Below, piece after piece: positions 1-9,604 of a stretch of DNA of 64,000 bases. Source of the DNA: an uncultured bacterium (GTDB lineage: Bacteria; Verrucomicrobiota; Kiritimatiellia; CAIKKV01); contig CALHRZ010000015.1 of NCBI GenBank assembly GCA_938038445.1, forward strand, positions 1 to 64,000. Direction: 5' to 3'. The notes beneath the pieces were generated by a model. The model searched no databases. It was not told the DNA's origin and was given only the letters and a program-made list of their open reading frames with translations. Numbering within the stretch: the stretch's first letter is position 1; each line of letters starts with the position of its first letter. The translations under genes were made by a program, and so were the position numbers.

Positions 1-2
1 TC

Positions 3-956
3 ATCCCCTGCTGGAATGCGGAACGGACCATTGCCGCCACGCTGCAAAGCGCCCGAAATCAGACCTGGCCCGCTCTCGAGATTATTGCCGTGGATGATGG
101 TTCAACCGACGGTACGCTCGCCATCCTTCGCTCGTTCGAAACACGCGGAGTTCGGGTGCTCACCCAGTCGAACCAAGGAGCGGGACCGGCAAAAAACTAC
201 GCGCTGCGGGAGGCGACCGGCGATTTCATCCAGTACCTCGACTCGGATGACCTTCTCTCGCCCGACACAATCGAAGACAAGATGCGGGCGTTGACGGAAC
301 CAGGACGGGAGGCAGAAATCGCCTTTTGTAAGTGGAGTCACTTTTTTTCGGACGATGCTTCAGAGGCCCGCTTTCCCGAATTCTCCCGCTATCACGATTA
401 CGACGACCCCGTGGCGATGCTTTGTTCGATGTGGGTTGAGGATTGGATGATTCCCAATCATGGTTGGTTTCTTTCACGGCGTCTTGCACAAACGATCGGC
501 GAGTGGGATGCGCATGTGCCCGAAAAGCGGCTCTTTACGGACGACTTTGAATACTTTACCCGAGCACTCTGCACGGTGCACGGCCCCATTCGCTACGCGA
601 CGAAGGCTTGCGTGTTTTATCGAAAAGGCTCCGGACGATCCCTCAGTTCGCTTTCGCCTCAGCGTGCCCTCCTCGAGGGACAATTGGCCGGTCTGATCCG
701 CAGGGAAGAGACGCTTCGGGCGCGCGAAGATTCCCCGCGGACGCGTGCCGCGGCGGCCGCCCTCTATTATCGGTTTATCTATGCCTACGACGGAAAGGCT
801 GTTGATCTTTGCCGTCAGGCTTGGAGCCGGCTTAAAGCCCTTGGCCCCTTTCCCCCCCCGCCGATGGGAGGGAGATCTATTCGGCTGTTGATGCAATTCC
901 TTGGGTTTTCAAAAACGCTGGCGCTTCGCCGCCTTCTACGCGCACGAGGAGGGTGA
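3..956 (+). CDS. Glycosyltransferase family 2 (5' truncated by window edge)
   Basis: The reading frame is already open at base 3, so the true start lies before the window; 317 residues are visible. The visible part begins inside the GT2 nucleotide-binding strand (IPCWNAERTI), followed by DDGSTDGT at visible residues 31-38 and the DXD-type metal/nucleotide motif DSDD at 80-83. Family knowledge: GT-A fold enzymes of this kind transfer a sugar from a nucleotide-sugar at the cytoplasmic membrane. The stop overlaps the next start (TGATG), and the gene heads a long co-oriented run of polysaccharide genes, so it probably adds one sugar of the repeat unit. Donor and acceptor cannot be read from the sequence. 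Confidence 0.9.
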   Translation: MPCWNAERTIAATLQSARNQTWPALEIIAVDDGSTDGTLAILRSFETRGVRVLTQSNQGAGPAKNYALREATGDFIQYLDSDDLLSPDTIEDKMRALTEPGREAEIAFCKWSHFFSDDASEARFPEFSRYHDYDDPVAMLCSMWVEDWMIPNHGWFLSRRLAQTIGEWDAHVPEKRLFTDDFEYFTRALCTVHGPIRYATKACVFYRKGSGRSLSSLSPQRALLEGQLAGLIRREETLRAREDSPRTRAAAAALYYRFIYAYDGKAVDLCRQAWSRLKALGPFPPPPMGGRSIRLLMQFLGFSKTLALRRLLRARGG

Positions 957-1690
957 TGAACAACGTCCCCTTATACGTAGTCAATCTCGAAAGTCAACCG
1001 GAGCGGCGCCGGTTCATGGAGTCCCAGCTCGCGGCTCTTCCCGACGGTTTTCGAATCGAATGGATCCGGGCGGTGGATGGAAGAGCCCTCTCCGAAACGG
1101 AAATTCGGGCCGATTACGACCCTGCGATCGCCGTTCGGACAACGGGACGGCCTCTGAACCGCGGGGAGATCGGCTGCGCCCTTAGCCACCGCGCCATCTA
1201 TCGCCGAATGATCGAAGTCCAAGAGCCGTTTGCCGTTGTGCTCGAAGATGATGTCGCGCTGGGCGAGGAGTTTCCCGAGGTTTGTCTTGCGCTGGCGCAA
1301 CAGGTTGATCCGGAGCGGCCGCGCATTTTCCTGTTGGGGAACTTTTTTGTCCCTTCCGTCTGGAAGCGCCCATTGAGGGGAACACCCTTCCGGTTGGCCA
1401 GGGCATGGCGCGGACGTTCGACTCTTGCCTATGCCCTGAGCTCGGCCGCTGCCCGGGCATTGAACAGCGCCCAAACGCCGATCCGGCGGGCGGCCGACTG
1501 GTGGCCGGATTTGGAACGGAACGGCATCATTGAAACATGGGGAATTCACCCCCCCTGCGCGATGGCCGGTGTATTCAACCGCTCGACGGGGATCGGCGCC
1601 GGACGCGCCCAGATGCCGGTCTCCTTCTCGCTCAAACTCTACCGGAGATGGAAGACGGTATGGTTTCAGCTCACCTCGTGGCGGCTGTGA
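956..1690 (+). CDS. Glycosyltransferase family 25 (LPS/EPS type)
   Basis: A 244-residue protein with the GT25 signature in order: N-terminal PLYVVNLESQPERRRF, then GEIGCALSHRAIY near residue 70, and the acidic motif VLEDD with the LEDD around residues 96-99. GT25 members are lipopolysaccharide-type glycosyltransferases, often galactosyltransferases, but the sugar here is unknown. A GTG three bases upstream (953) is also in frame; ATG 956 was chosen because it overlaps the preceding stop as TGATG, the arrangement seen through this operon. The next gene starts one base after the stop. Confidence 0.9.
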   Translation: MNNVPLYVVNLESQPERRRFMESQLAALPDGFRIEWIRAVDGRALSETEIRADYDPAIAVRTTGRPLNRGEIGCALSHRAIYRRMIEVQEPFAVVLEDDVALGEEFPEVCLALAQQVDPERPRIFLLGNFFVPSVWKRPLRGTPFRLARAWRGRSTLAYALSSAAARALNSAQTPIRRAADWWPDLERNGIIETWGIHPPCAMAGVFNRSTGIGAGRAQMPVSFSLKLYRRWKTVWFQLTSWRL

Positions 1691-1691
1691 G

Positions 1692-2855
1692 ATGAAGATT
1701 GTCATCGCCACCAGCGGACGATTTCATGCCCTCGACTTGGCCCGGGAACTGAAGGCGTGCGGCCACGACCTTATTTTTTTTTCCGATCTTCTGCCCGGCC
1801 GTGTGCGCCGGTTCGGTCTGTCCTCCACCTGCGCCCGATCATTTTTTCCCTACACCTGGCCGTTTGTGTGGGCGGCACGGAAAGCGTCTGACCCCTGGAA
1901 TAGAGAGCGATGGGATCGGCTGGGCACAAGGATCCGCGAACGGTTGCTGTTCGCCCGTCTTCCTGCCTGCGAGATTTTCATTTCCATGGCGGGACTTTTT
2001 CCTCGCGTTGGAAAGCGAGTGCAACAAAAGGGCGGCCACTGGATTATCGAACGGGGCAGCCGCCATGTTTTATCCCAGAAGGAGATTTTAATGGACCTTC
2101 CCGGTTTGGGGAACGGAGGGGGATTGGCATTTCCCGTCTCTCCCTTTTACGAACATCGGAACCTTTTCGAGTATCAGAATGCGGATTGCATTTCGATTCC
2201 CGCCCGGCATGTGGCGGAGAGCTTTCTCGAACGGGGCGTTCCGCACGAAAAGCTTTTCGTCAACCCCTACGGTGTGGATCTGGAGATGTTTCCTCCCACG
2301 CCTTTTCCCTCCAATCCGGCACCGGTGATCCTTTACGTGGGCACTTGGTCTTGGCAGAAAGGGGTGGACGTGCTCATGCGGGCGGCGGCGGGACTCAATA
2401 TGCCGTTCCGTCTTCTTCATGTCGGCGCGGTGGCCGACGGGCCCTCCTTGCCTTCCGAAAGGTGGTTTGAACATATCGAACCGGTTCCGCAATGGCGGCT
2501 GAAGGAGTATTATGCGCGGGGCGATCTCTTTGCCATCGCTTCGCGTCAGGAGGGGTTGGCCTTGGTTCAGGCGCAGGCGTTGGCGTGCGGGCTGCCGCTC
2601 GTCTGCACCGATCGGACGGGCGGAGACGATCTTCGGCAACTGCTTGGAGCGGCGGGAAATGAATGGATCCGCGTGGTTCCATCGGACTGTGAAACCGCGC
2701 TCAGATCGTCGGTTCAGGAATTGCTTCAAAAAATTCCTGCCTCTTCTCGGGCAGCGGTACGCGAACCCTGGGGCTCCTTTCGGACCCGGCTCGGCTGGCC
2801 CGAATATGGAAAGCGATATGACCTCTTTCTTCGGGAACGGTGGAGCGCGGCATGA
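1692..2855 (+). CDS. Glycosyltransferase family 4, tandem paralog 1
   Basis: A 387-residue GT-B fold enzyme. The N terminus reads MKIVIATSGRFHALDLAREL; the C-terminal donor-binding half carries ILYVGTWSWQKGVDVL and ASRQEGLALVQAQALACGLP. The EX7E nucleotide-binding motif has Gln at the second acidic position (E-G-L-A-L-V-Q-A-Q). The open frame extends upstream, but ATG 1692 follows the previous stop directly and gives the same N terminus as the next gene. It is clearly paralogous to the gene at 2852-3991, so the two arose by tandem duplication and probably add related sugars in succession. Confidence 0.9.
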   Translation: MKIVIATSGRFHALDLARELKACGHDLIFFSDLLPGRVRRFGLSSTCARSFFPYTWPFVWAARKASDPWNRERWDRLGTRIRERLLFARLPACEIFISMAGLFPRVGKRVQQKGGHWIIERGSRHVLSQKEILMDLPGLGNGGGLAFPVSPFYEHRNLFEYQNADCISIPARHVAESFLERGVPHEKLFVNPYGVDLEMFPPTPFPSNPAPVILYVGTWSWQKGVDVLMRAAAGLNMPFRLLHVGAVADGPSLPSERWFEHIEPVPQWRLKEYYARGDLFAIASRQEGLALVQAQALACGLPLVCTDRTGGDDLRQLLGAAGNEWIRVVPSDCETALRSSVQELLQKIPASSRAAVREPWGSFRTRLGWPEYGKRYDLFLRERWSAA

Positions 2856-3991
2856 AAATTGCGGTAGCCACCAGCGGCCGGTTTCATGTTTTGGACCTTG
2901 CCCGAGAGTTCAAAAGACTGGGGCACGAGGTGCAATTTCATACCCTTCTTCCCGCGCGCCGAGCCCAACAATTCGGGCTCTCCCGTGCCTGTGTGCGGTC
3001 CTGGTTTCTCGGGGCGCTTCCCTGGCTGGCCGCTGCCCGGATTGCGCTTCGGAAAGACTGGAGCCGTACAATCCGGAATCGCCTCACCCTTCGGCTGGAC
3101 CATCTGGTGGCCCAAGCGCTGAAACCCTGCGAGGTGTTCATCGGAATGTCGGGACTTTTCGTGAAAGCCGGGCATACCGCCCGCCATCGGTTCGGCGCAT
3201 TGTGGGTTCTCGAGCGGGGCAGCCGGCATATTCTTTCGCAGAAAGAGATTCTGGACGCCCTTCCTGGACCGGAGGTCCGACGGGTTTCAGACTTTGACGT
3301 ACGGCGTGAGATGGAAGGATACGAAGGGGCCGACGTGATTGCCGTTCCTTCCCGGCACGCCGAGGAAAGTTTCCGAGAAAGAGGAGTGCCCTCAGAAAAG
3401 CTTTTTCGCAACCCCTATGGCGTGGACATCCGGCATTTTCAACCGACGGTATCCCCGGAGGGAGAAATCACAATCCTTTTTGCCGGCGCTTGGAGTTATC
3501 GCAAAGGGGCCGATCTTCTGGCGGCCGCTGTATCCCAAATGAGAGGCGTCCGACTTCATCACGTGGGTGCGATCGAAGACGCCCCGCTTCCGAAGACGGA
3601 ATGGTTTGCGTCCCTGGGCCCATTGGAGCAGTTGCGTCTTGCGGAGACGATGATGCGATCCCACGTTTTTGCCCTGGCCTCGCGAGAAGATGGGTTCGGA
3701 ATGGTGCTGATTCAGGCGTTGGCGTGCGGACTTCCGGTTGCCTGTACCGACAAGACGGGAGGGCCCGACCTGGCGGAGACGATTCCCGACGCATCCTTTG
3801 TTTCCGTGGCCCGCGCGGGGCAGGTCGCGTCCTTTCGACAAGCGTTGGAGGCGGCGATCCGCAAAGCCGTTATGCTTCGTGGAACAATGCGGGACGGATT
3901 AGGGGTCGCGCGTTCCCGCTGGTCATGGCCGGCGTATGCCGAGCGATACGATCGGTTTCTCCGCAAACGGGTAGGAAAAGGATGTCCATGA
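2852..3991 (+). CDS. Glycosyltransferase family 4, tandem paralog 2
   Basis: A 379-residue paralog of its upstream neighbour: MKIAVATSGRFHVLDLARE at the N terminus, ERGSRHILSQKEI in the middle (ERGSRHVLSQKEI in the neighbour), and ASREDGFGMVLIQALACGLP in the donor-binding half. As in the neighbour, Gln replaces the usual second Glu of EX7E. ATG 2852 overlaps the previous stop (ATGA). An in-frame ATG 12 bases upstream was rejected because it breaks the alignment with the paralog. It is inferred to add a sugar to the growing repeat unit on the cytoplasmic side. Confidence 0.9.
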   Translation: MKIAVATSGRFHVLDLAREFKRLGHEVQFHTLLPARRAQQFGLSRACVRSWFLGALPWLAAARIALRKDWSRTIRNRLTLRLDHLVAQALKPCEVFIGMSGLFVKAGHTARHRFGALWVLERGSRHILSQKEILDALPGPEVRRVSDFDVRREMEGYEGADVIAVPSRHAEESFRERGVPSEKLFRNPYGVDIRHFQPTVSPEGEITILFAGAWSYRKGADLLAAAVSQMRGVRLHHVGAIEDAPLPKTEWFASLGPLEQLRLAETMMRSHVFALASREDGFGMVLIQALACGLPVACTDKTGGPDLAETIPDASFVSVARAGQVASFRQALEAAIRKAVMLRGTMRDGLGVARSRWSWPAYAERYDRFLRKRVGKGCP

Positions 3992-5064
3992 GCCGCGGGC
4001 GGATGATCTACATGGGCGCTCTTCGGGAAGGAGAGACTTCCCTCCAGCGGATGCGGGCCTTTCAGACGCTGGGATTCGACCTGATCCCCCTGGATATTCT
4101 TAAAGCCGTTCCCGCCGGCTTTTGGAGGCGCATGGAATTCCGATTGCGCAACCGGCTGTTTCGCATGGGTCTTCCCATGCCGCTTCCCGATCGAGCGGGT
4201 TTGAATCGCGCCTTGATTTCGCTCTCGATTGCAAATTCCCCGATTCGTTGGATCTGGCTGGACAAACCGCTTTTGATACAACCCGCTACAATTCGGAACA
4301 TCCGCGCGAGATGCTCTGGCGTTACCGTGGCCGCGTTTTCCCCCGACGACATGGGGCAGCGCCACAATCAGTCCCAGACTTTTCTCGAACTTCTCCCGGA
4401 ACTCGATGTGTTCGTGACCACAAAATCGTACAACGTGCCGGAACTCCAGGCGCTCGGCTGTTCGCGCGTTCTGTTCATGGACAACGGCTACGACCCTGAA
4501 ACCCATCATCCGGTCCCGGTGACGTCGGAAATGCGTGAGCGATTGGGCGGGCCGGTGGGGTTCATCGGCAGTTATGAAGAGGAACGGGCTGCTTTTCTTC
4601 TGTATTTGGCGGCGCAAGGAATTCCTGTTCGCGTTTGGGGAGGGATCAGTTGGCGGCGGTGTCGGTTCCGCCATCCCAACCTCCGGCTCGAGTACCGGGA
4701 ACTGGTGGGGGCGAACTACGCCCCGGCCCTTTGTTCCTTCGACATCAATCTCTGTTTTTTGAGAAAAAAAAATCGCGATCTTCAGACAACCCGCTCGGTC
4801 GAAATTCCAGCGTGCGGGGCTTTCATGCTGGCAGAACGCACCGACGAACATCGCCGACTGTTCGAAGAGGATCGGGAAGCCGTTTTCTTCGAAACCCGGG
4901 AGGAACTGCTGGAGAAATGCCGGTTCTATTTGGCCCATTCTGAGCGGAGACTTGAAATTGCGGCAAGAGGGCTGGACCGTTGCCGCCAGCGGGGCTATGA
5001 TTATGCCCACCGGCTGGAGGAAGTTCTTCGACGCTTTCAGGAAGGGAAGGAAGATCGGCGATGA
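3988..5064 (+). CDS. CgeB-like glycosyltransferase family protein
   Basis: A 358-residue protein resembling the CgeB / Glyco_trans_1_2 group of GT-B enzymes. Visible features are GFIGSYEEERAAFLLYLA near residue 190, starting the C-terminal half, then SFDINLCFLRKKNRDLQTTRSVE-type sequence followed by IPACGAFMLAERTDEH, where such proteins recognise the nucleotide sugar. Two starts compete: ATG 3982 and ATG 3988. I chose 3988 because it overlaps the previous stop (ATGA) and lies about seven bases after an AAAGG site. The sugar specificity is unknown. Confidence 0.8.
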   Translation: MSRGRMIYMGALREGETSLQRMRAFQTLGFDLIPLDILKAVPAGFWRRMEFRLRNRLFRMGLPMPLPDRAGLNRALISLSIANSPIRWIWLDKPLLIQPATIRNIRARCSGVTVAAFSPDDMGQRHNQSQTFLELLPELDVFVTTKSYNVPELQALGCSRVLFMDNGYDPETHHPVPVTSEMRERLGGPVGFIGSYEEERAAFLLYLAAQGIPVRVWGGISWRRCRFRHPNLRLEYRELVGANYAPALCSFDINLCFLRKKNRDLQTTRSVEIPACGAFMLAERTDEHRRLFEEDREAVFFETREELLEKCRFYLAHSERRLEIAARGLDRCRQRGYDYAHRLEEVLRRFQEGKEDRR

Positions 5065-6242
5065 GGGTACTGTTTGTTCATTCCGAAAGCCCGCTCGACC
5101 CTGCTGCGGGAGGCATCGGATCTTATATCCGGCATCGCGGGTATGTATTGGCGGAACAGGGAATCGCATCGTTCTGGAGCGACGGCGCAAGGACGGCCCA
5201 TTTCGATCCGCGCAACTTTTGTTGGGTGGAGGGGCCCAACCGGCTGACCACCAGTTCCTGGCGGCGGCGTTTGGGTCGGTACTGGCTTCCCTGGTCTCCG
5301 GTGTGGAAATGGGCGATCCGAATGGACATCCAAGTGGCCGAATTTGCCGATGGAGTTACCGCACTATGGCCGAACCGCCCTCCTTTTGCGATCGGGATCC
5401 AGTGCCATACCGACCAATTCGTTCGCGCTTTCCTCAATGGGGAGAAACAGAGCGGTTTCAGGCAAACGATTGGTGAACGGCTGGCTTCCCGTTGCCTTCA
5501 TCGGGCTGATGGACGATTGGTCGTAAGTTCTGAATTGCTTTGGTTGACCTCCGGATATTGGCGAATCCAAAGCGATCATTTTCATGTCCTTCCCCATGCT
5601 TTTCATCGAGCCGCCGATCCTGAGATAAATCCATTTCACAAACCGCAATCGCCCTCGGAATTTCTGGTTGCAGGCAATTTGGAAGTGTTCAAGGGGTTTG
5701 ATCTGATCGCAAAAGGGTTTCTCCAATACCGGCGGCAAGGGGGGAAAGGCCGACTTGTGGTGGCGGGAACCACGGGATGGAGCGATCCGAATCCGCGGCT
5801 TCAGGCAATGCTTCGCCGGCCCGCCGTTGCCGCGCTCATTCAGGCAGAAGGGCCGGAGGTTGTGCGTTTTTTAGGACGCGTTCCGAAAAAGGAACTGGCT
5901 CAGCATCGGGGCCAATCGACCGCCCTGGTCATCGGGTCTCGCTTCGACGCGTTCCCCATGGTGGCAGGTGAAGCCTTTTTGTCCGGCTGTCCCGTAATCC
6001 TATCCAACCGGACAGGCTGGCGGAGCCTTGCGGAGCGATTCCAAGCCGCCCGGCTCGTGGATCCGTACGACGCCGATGAATGGGCGCGGGCATTCCGGGA
6101 TATGGAGCAGACTGAAAAACGCGATAGCTACCGGCAGGGAGGGGATCGGCTGGCAGATTGGCTTACCGGCAAAGAACTGGCGGAAGCAACGGCCGGGTGG
6201 TATCGAAGGCTCGCTGGACAAACGCGACCGCGCGAGGCATAA
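5061..6242 (+). CDS. Glycosyltransferase family 4
   Basis: A 393-residue GT4-like protein. The N terminus MRVLFVHSESPLDPAAGGIG shows the glycine-rich acceptor-side loop. The C-terminal half has EFLVAGNLEVFKGFDLIAKG and SRFDAFPMVAGEAFLSGCP, a variant of EX7E with Asp at the first position. The start ATG overlaps the preceding stop (ATGA). It sits between a CgeB-like transferase and a Wzy-like polymerase, consistent with repeat-unit assembly. Confidence 0.85.
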   Translation: MRVLFVHSESPLDPAAGGIGSYIRHRGYVLAEQGIASFWSDGARTAHFDPRNFCWVEGPNRLTTSSWRRRLGRYWLPWSPVWKWAIRMDIQVAEFADGVTALWPNRPPFAIGIQCHTDQFVRAFLNGEKQSGFRQTIGERLASRCLHRADGRLVVSSELLWLTSGYWRIQSDHFHVLPHAFHRAADPEINPFHKPQSPSEFLVAGNLEVFKGFDLIAKGFLQYRRQGGKGRLVVAGTTGWSDPNPRLQAMLRRPAVAALIQAEGPEVVRFLGRVPKKELAQHRGQSTALVIGSRFDAFPMVAGEAFLSGCPVILSNRTGWRSLAERFQAARLVDPYDADEWARAFRDMEQTEKRDSYRQGGDRLADWLTGKELAEATAGWYRRLAGQTRPREA

Positions 6243-6249
6243 TCGTTCT

Positions 6250-7770
6250 GTGATCGAAACGCGCGTCATTCCCATTCCAGCCGAGGGGAGAGGGGATGAA
6301 TTTCAGCCGGTGGCCGATTTCATTCCCGAGGTTTACAAACAAGCAGCGCCCCTCGGATGGCTTTTCCTTGCCGCTCTTTTCGGTGTGTTGCTCTACGAAT
6401 GGCTGAAACCCGATCCGGCGTGGGGAGTGGAAACCCGCCTTCTCGGAACGGCATGTATGCTTTTGGGTTCCTTTCCGGCGATCCTCTACTTATTCCGCGG
6501 TCGTTTTCGGACCATCCCTTTTTTTGAAGGCCATTGCCTGTTTTACGTTGTTTGTTTCGCGTATGCCGCGTTCCGCCCTGTCGTGGTCGGAGGACGGTTG
6601 GGCACGCTCGTGGAAAGCGATTTGCAGAAAGGACTTGCGGCTACCTTTCTTTGCCTTATCGGGCTTCAAGTCGGTTTTTACCTTTTTGGCTGGGCGTTGT
6701 TCCGTGGGTTTCGCCCTTTTACCTTTCACGTCCCGGACGTTCCCAAGGTAACGCTTGCCTTTCTCGGTTCTTCTTTTGTTTTAATGTTGATGGGGGGCAT
6801 TCTGTCGCAGTTGGGCGTTCCCGGTCTCCTCCAAGTGACGAGCGCGCTCTGGGTCTTCACCGTTGTGCTTCTCAGCGCCGGCGTTTATGCGAACTATCTT
6901 CCCCGGTGGATGTCTAAAGCGTTCTGGTTATTTTTCATTCCCTGGATGTTGCTGATCGGTTCCGGCTTTCTGACCAACGCGATTTTGGGCGGAATGATCG
7001 AATTTGCCATCTGGCAAACTCTCGCCGGGCTTTGGGCTCGGGGGCGTCCGTCCTATGTCTGGCTTGCGCTGGCTGTGGCCATCATTTTTCTTTTACAGCC
7101 GCTGAAAGGGTTTTATCGGCTGTTTCTTTGGGGGGGAGCGCAAGAACGGTCCGTCGTGGAAAAATTGTGGGCCTGGCAGGATATCTTTGTATCCGTGAGC
7201 CCCCAATATAAGGATCCGGAAACGGCCCGCTATATGCGGGAAGCCGCCTATGCCCGCATGAACCACTTGGTGGTAACCTCTGGCGTGATACGGGACACCC
7301 CTGAAATCGAACCTTTCCAAAAGGGGAAGACCTACTATCCGCTCTTCGTGAAATGGGTTCCCCGTATGATTTGGCCCAACAAGCCGATCGAGAGACTCGG
7401 CAATGAATGGGCGCGGCGTTACGGATATCTCAACGTCAACGATTATACGACTTCGTTCAACCTTCCCTGGTTGACGGAGATGTATCTCAATTTCGGCTGG
7501 TGGGGGGTGGCCCTTATTCCGCTCATTCTAGGGATTCTTTTTCGAGGTGCATGGCAGAAATTCGGTCGCAATCCTCGCACGGTTGTCGATTTCGCGATCG
7601 GTGTGACCGTGCTGATTCCATTGGTCATGGTGGAAAGCCACCTTTCCATGAAGTTTGGGGGTCTTATCGTCCGCTCGATCGGCCTCTTGAGCGTCCTTTA
7701 CCTCATCAAATTCTATCTGCGGTTATTGAGCCCAGGCATTCGAACCCTGACCAACCGCCCCCTCAGGTGA
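6250..7770 (+). CDS. Wzy-like oligosaccharide repeat-unit polymerase (membrane)
   Basis: A 506-residue integral membrane protein with about ten or more hydrophobic stretches, such as LGWLFLAALFGVLLYEW near residue 35. Before the last membrane helices there is a large hydrophilic loop with YYPLFVKWVPRMIWPNKP. The 'PRxxWPxKP' pattern and this topology are typical of O-antigen/EPS polymerases that join lipid-linked repeat units in the periplasm. GTG 6250 was chosen as start: it lies seven bases after the previous stop, with a GCGAGG purine stretch upstream. The open frame upstream overlaps the preceding gene. Polymerases diverge strongly, so assignment rests on topology, motif and context. Confidence 0.75.
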   Translation: MIETRVIPIPAEGRGDEFQPVADFIPEVYKQAAPLGWLFLAALFGVLLYEWLKPDPAWGVETRLLGTACMLLGSFPAILYLFRGRFRTIPFFEGHCLFYVVCFAYAAFRPVVVGGRLGTLVESDLQKGLAATFLCLIGLQVGFYLFGWALFRGFRPFTFHVPDVPKVTLAFLGSSFVLMLMGGILSQLGVPGLLQVTSALWVFTVVLLSAGVYANYLPRWMSKAFWLFFIPWMLLIGSGFLTNAILGGMIEFAIWQTLAGLWARGRPSYVWLALAVAIIFLLQPLKGFYRLFLWGGAQERSVVEKLWAWQDIFVSVSPQYKDPETARYMREAAYARMNHLVVTSGVIRDTPEIEPFQKGKTYYPLFVKWVPRMIWPNKPIERLGNEWARRYGYLNVNDYTTSFNLPWLTEMYLNFGWWGVALIPLILGILFRGAWQKFGRNPRTVVDFAIGVTVLIPLVMVESHLSMKFGGLIVRSIGLLSVLYLIKFYLRLLSPGIRTLTNRPLR

Positions 7771-8498
7771 AAACCTCCTCTTTGCGCCACTCTCTTCTTG
7801 CTTCCTACCACGCGACGACCTCCGGCGTTTCCTCCGCTTATCGGCAAGGACTCGGGCGAACATTGCGCCAACTGGAGCGGCGCGTCGGCGACTGGCTTCC
7901 TTCGACCGACGCCGCAGTTCTGGATTTGGGATGTGGGCACGGCGAATGGCTGCGCCTTTTGTGGGATCGGGGCCACCGCGACTTGACGGGCGTAAACCTC
8001 AGCGAAGAAGAACTGGCGATCGCGCGTCAACTCGTTCCCGCTCAATTCATCGGCCGGGAGGTCGTTTCGTTTCTTGAAGAGGCGGAACGGCAGTGGGATC
8101 TGATTTCCGCTTTCCATTTTCTGGAACACCTCGACAAGGATGCCCTGCTGCGGTGTTTGAGAGGCATCTCTCGGTGCCTCAAGCCGGGGGGACTTTTTCT
8201 GGCGATGACCCCCAATGCGCTTTCGCCTTTCAGCGGAATTGTCCGTCATTGGGACCTGACGCATGAGTGGGCATTTACGCCTCCCAACTTTCGACAGTTG
8301 GCCGTTTTGTCCGGCTTTTCCTCCCAGGTGGAATTTCGCGAGTGCGGACCGATTCCTCATGGGTTTGCCAGCCTTTGCCGATGGCTGCTTTGGAAGTGGC
8401 GGCGCCAGACGATCCGTTTCTGGTTGTTGGTGGAGACGGGATCGGACAAAGGAGGGGTGTACACGATGGACATGCTGATCCGGATGCGGAAAGCATGA
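7767..8498 (+). CDS. Class I SAM-dependent methyltransferase
   Basis: A 243-residue protein with the Rossmann SAM-binding motif VLDLGCGHGEWLRLL near residue 50, the acidic post-I region (GVNLSEEELAIA), the catalytic-region motif DLISAFHFLEHL, and the post-motif LKPGGLFLAMTPNA. This is the Methyltransf_11/23 pattern. It probably methylates a sugar or lipid-linked glycan, inferred from position only. GTG 7767 overlaps the preceding stop (GTGA); no strong Shine-Dalgarno is visible, consistent with translational coupling. The stop overlaps the next start (ATGA). Confidence 0.85.
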   Translation: MKTSSLRHSLLASYHATTSGVSSAYRQGLGRTLRQLERRVGDWLPSTDAAVLDLGCGHGEWLRLLWDRGHRDLTGVNLSEEELAIARQLVPAQFIGREVVSFLEEAERQWDLISAFHFLEHLDKDALLRCLRGISRCLKPGGLFLAMTPNALSPFSGIVRHWDLTHEWAFTPPNFRQLAVLSGFSSQVEFRECGPIPHGFASLCRWLLWKWRRQTIRFWLLVETGSDKGGVYTMDMLIRMRKA

Positions 8499-9604
8499 AC
8501 GCGGGATTGGCGCGTCCCGTCGTTTATCTGACGGGCTCGCTGGGCGACACGTTGGCGGCAGTCCCCGCCTTGTGGACGTTGCGACGGGCTTGTCCCGACC
8601 GCCTGCTGGTTCTGCTGGCCAACCGACAGGAAGGAAGAGCACGCGTGGGGGTGGCCGACATCTTAACCGGTTCGGGAGTCGCCGATTCCTTCGTGTTCTA
8701 TCGGTCTCATGAGGGTCCCGGCCATCTCTTGGCCAAATGGCGGGGTCGGATGGAACTCGCTCTTCTCCTTCGAACACTCCGGCCGGACCCTCTCGTGTAT
8801 TTGATCCGGGGCGACCGCCGGCAACCCCGCGTTCGGCGGGATCTTGCCTTCTTCCGCCTGGTGGGCGTCCGGAAGATTATCGGAATGCGAGGAATGCCAG
8901 GGATCCCACCTGAGCGACGAGGAGCGCCGGTGTTGCTTCCCCGACAGGCCGATCAGTACCTCATTCGCCTTGCGGCGGAGGGTATTCTGACGCCGCCTCC
9001 TGGAGAGGGCCGTTTCGATATCGCGCTGGGGCCTTCCGACTTTGCGGAAGCCGAAGCGTGGCGCCGGAAACTTGCTCCCGACAATGGCCGCCCATGGGTC
9101 GCATTCGGTCCCGGCTCCAAAATGCCTGCCAAAGTTTGGCCGGCGTCCCGTTTTGCGGAAGTGGGCATGCGCCTGATCCGGGAATTCGACATTCAACCGG
9201 TTGTTTTCGGAGGGGCCGAGGACGAAGCGGTGGGGCGACAACTTCTCGAACAATGGGGTCGAGGGTACCTCGCGGCCGGCCGCCTCAGCGTTCGGGCGGC
9301 AGCGGCCTCCCTGACGTCTTGTCGTTTCTATGTGGGAAATGACACCGGCACGATGCATTTGGCTGCTTCCGCGGGGATCCCCTGCGTGGCGATTTTCAGC
9401 GCCAGGGACTATCCGGGGCTCTGGGATCCCTACGGACCGGGCCACACCGTTTTGCGCCATGATCCGCCGTGCGCCCGGTGTGGCTTGCAGGTTTGCCCTT
9501 TGCCCGGACACCCTTGTCTGGCCGCAATCTCCGTCGAAACGGTGTGGACGGCCTGTCGGGAGATTTTTAAACGGCAGCATGGGATGGCAGCCGGAGCGGT
9601 CTGA
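8495..9604 (+). CDS. Glycosyltransferase family 9 (heptosyltransferase-like)
   Basis: A 369-residue GT9 protein. The N terminus PVVYLTGSLGDTLAAVPALW carries the SLGD-type motif of ADP-heptose:LPS heptosyltransferases. The C-terminal half shows VAFGPGSKMPAKVWPASRFAEV and the conserved FYVGNDTGTMHLAASAGIPC. Family members transfer heptose or related sugars; here the substrate is unknown and an EPS sugar is possible. ATG 8495 overlaps the previous stop, and the stop overlaps the start of the asparagine synthase gene (TGATG). Confidence 0.88.
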   Translation: MNAGLARPVVYLTGSLGDTLAAVPALWTLRRACPDRLLVLLANRQEGRARVGVADILTGSGVADSFVFYRSHEGPGHLLAKWRGRMELALLLRTLRPDPLVYLIRGDRRQPRVRRDLAFFRLVGVRKIIGMRGMPGIPPERRGAPVLLPRQADQYLIRLAAEGILTPPPGEGRFDIALGPSDFAEAEAWRRKLAPDNGRPWVAFGPGSKMPAKVWPASRFAEVGMRLIREFDIQPVVFGGAEDEAVGRQLLEQWGRGYLAAGRLSVRAAAASLTSCRFYVGNDTGTMHLAASAGIPCVAIFSARDYPGLWDPYGPGHTVLRHDPPCARCGLQVCPLPGHPCLAAISVETVWTACREIFKRQHGMAAGAV

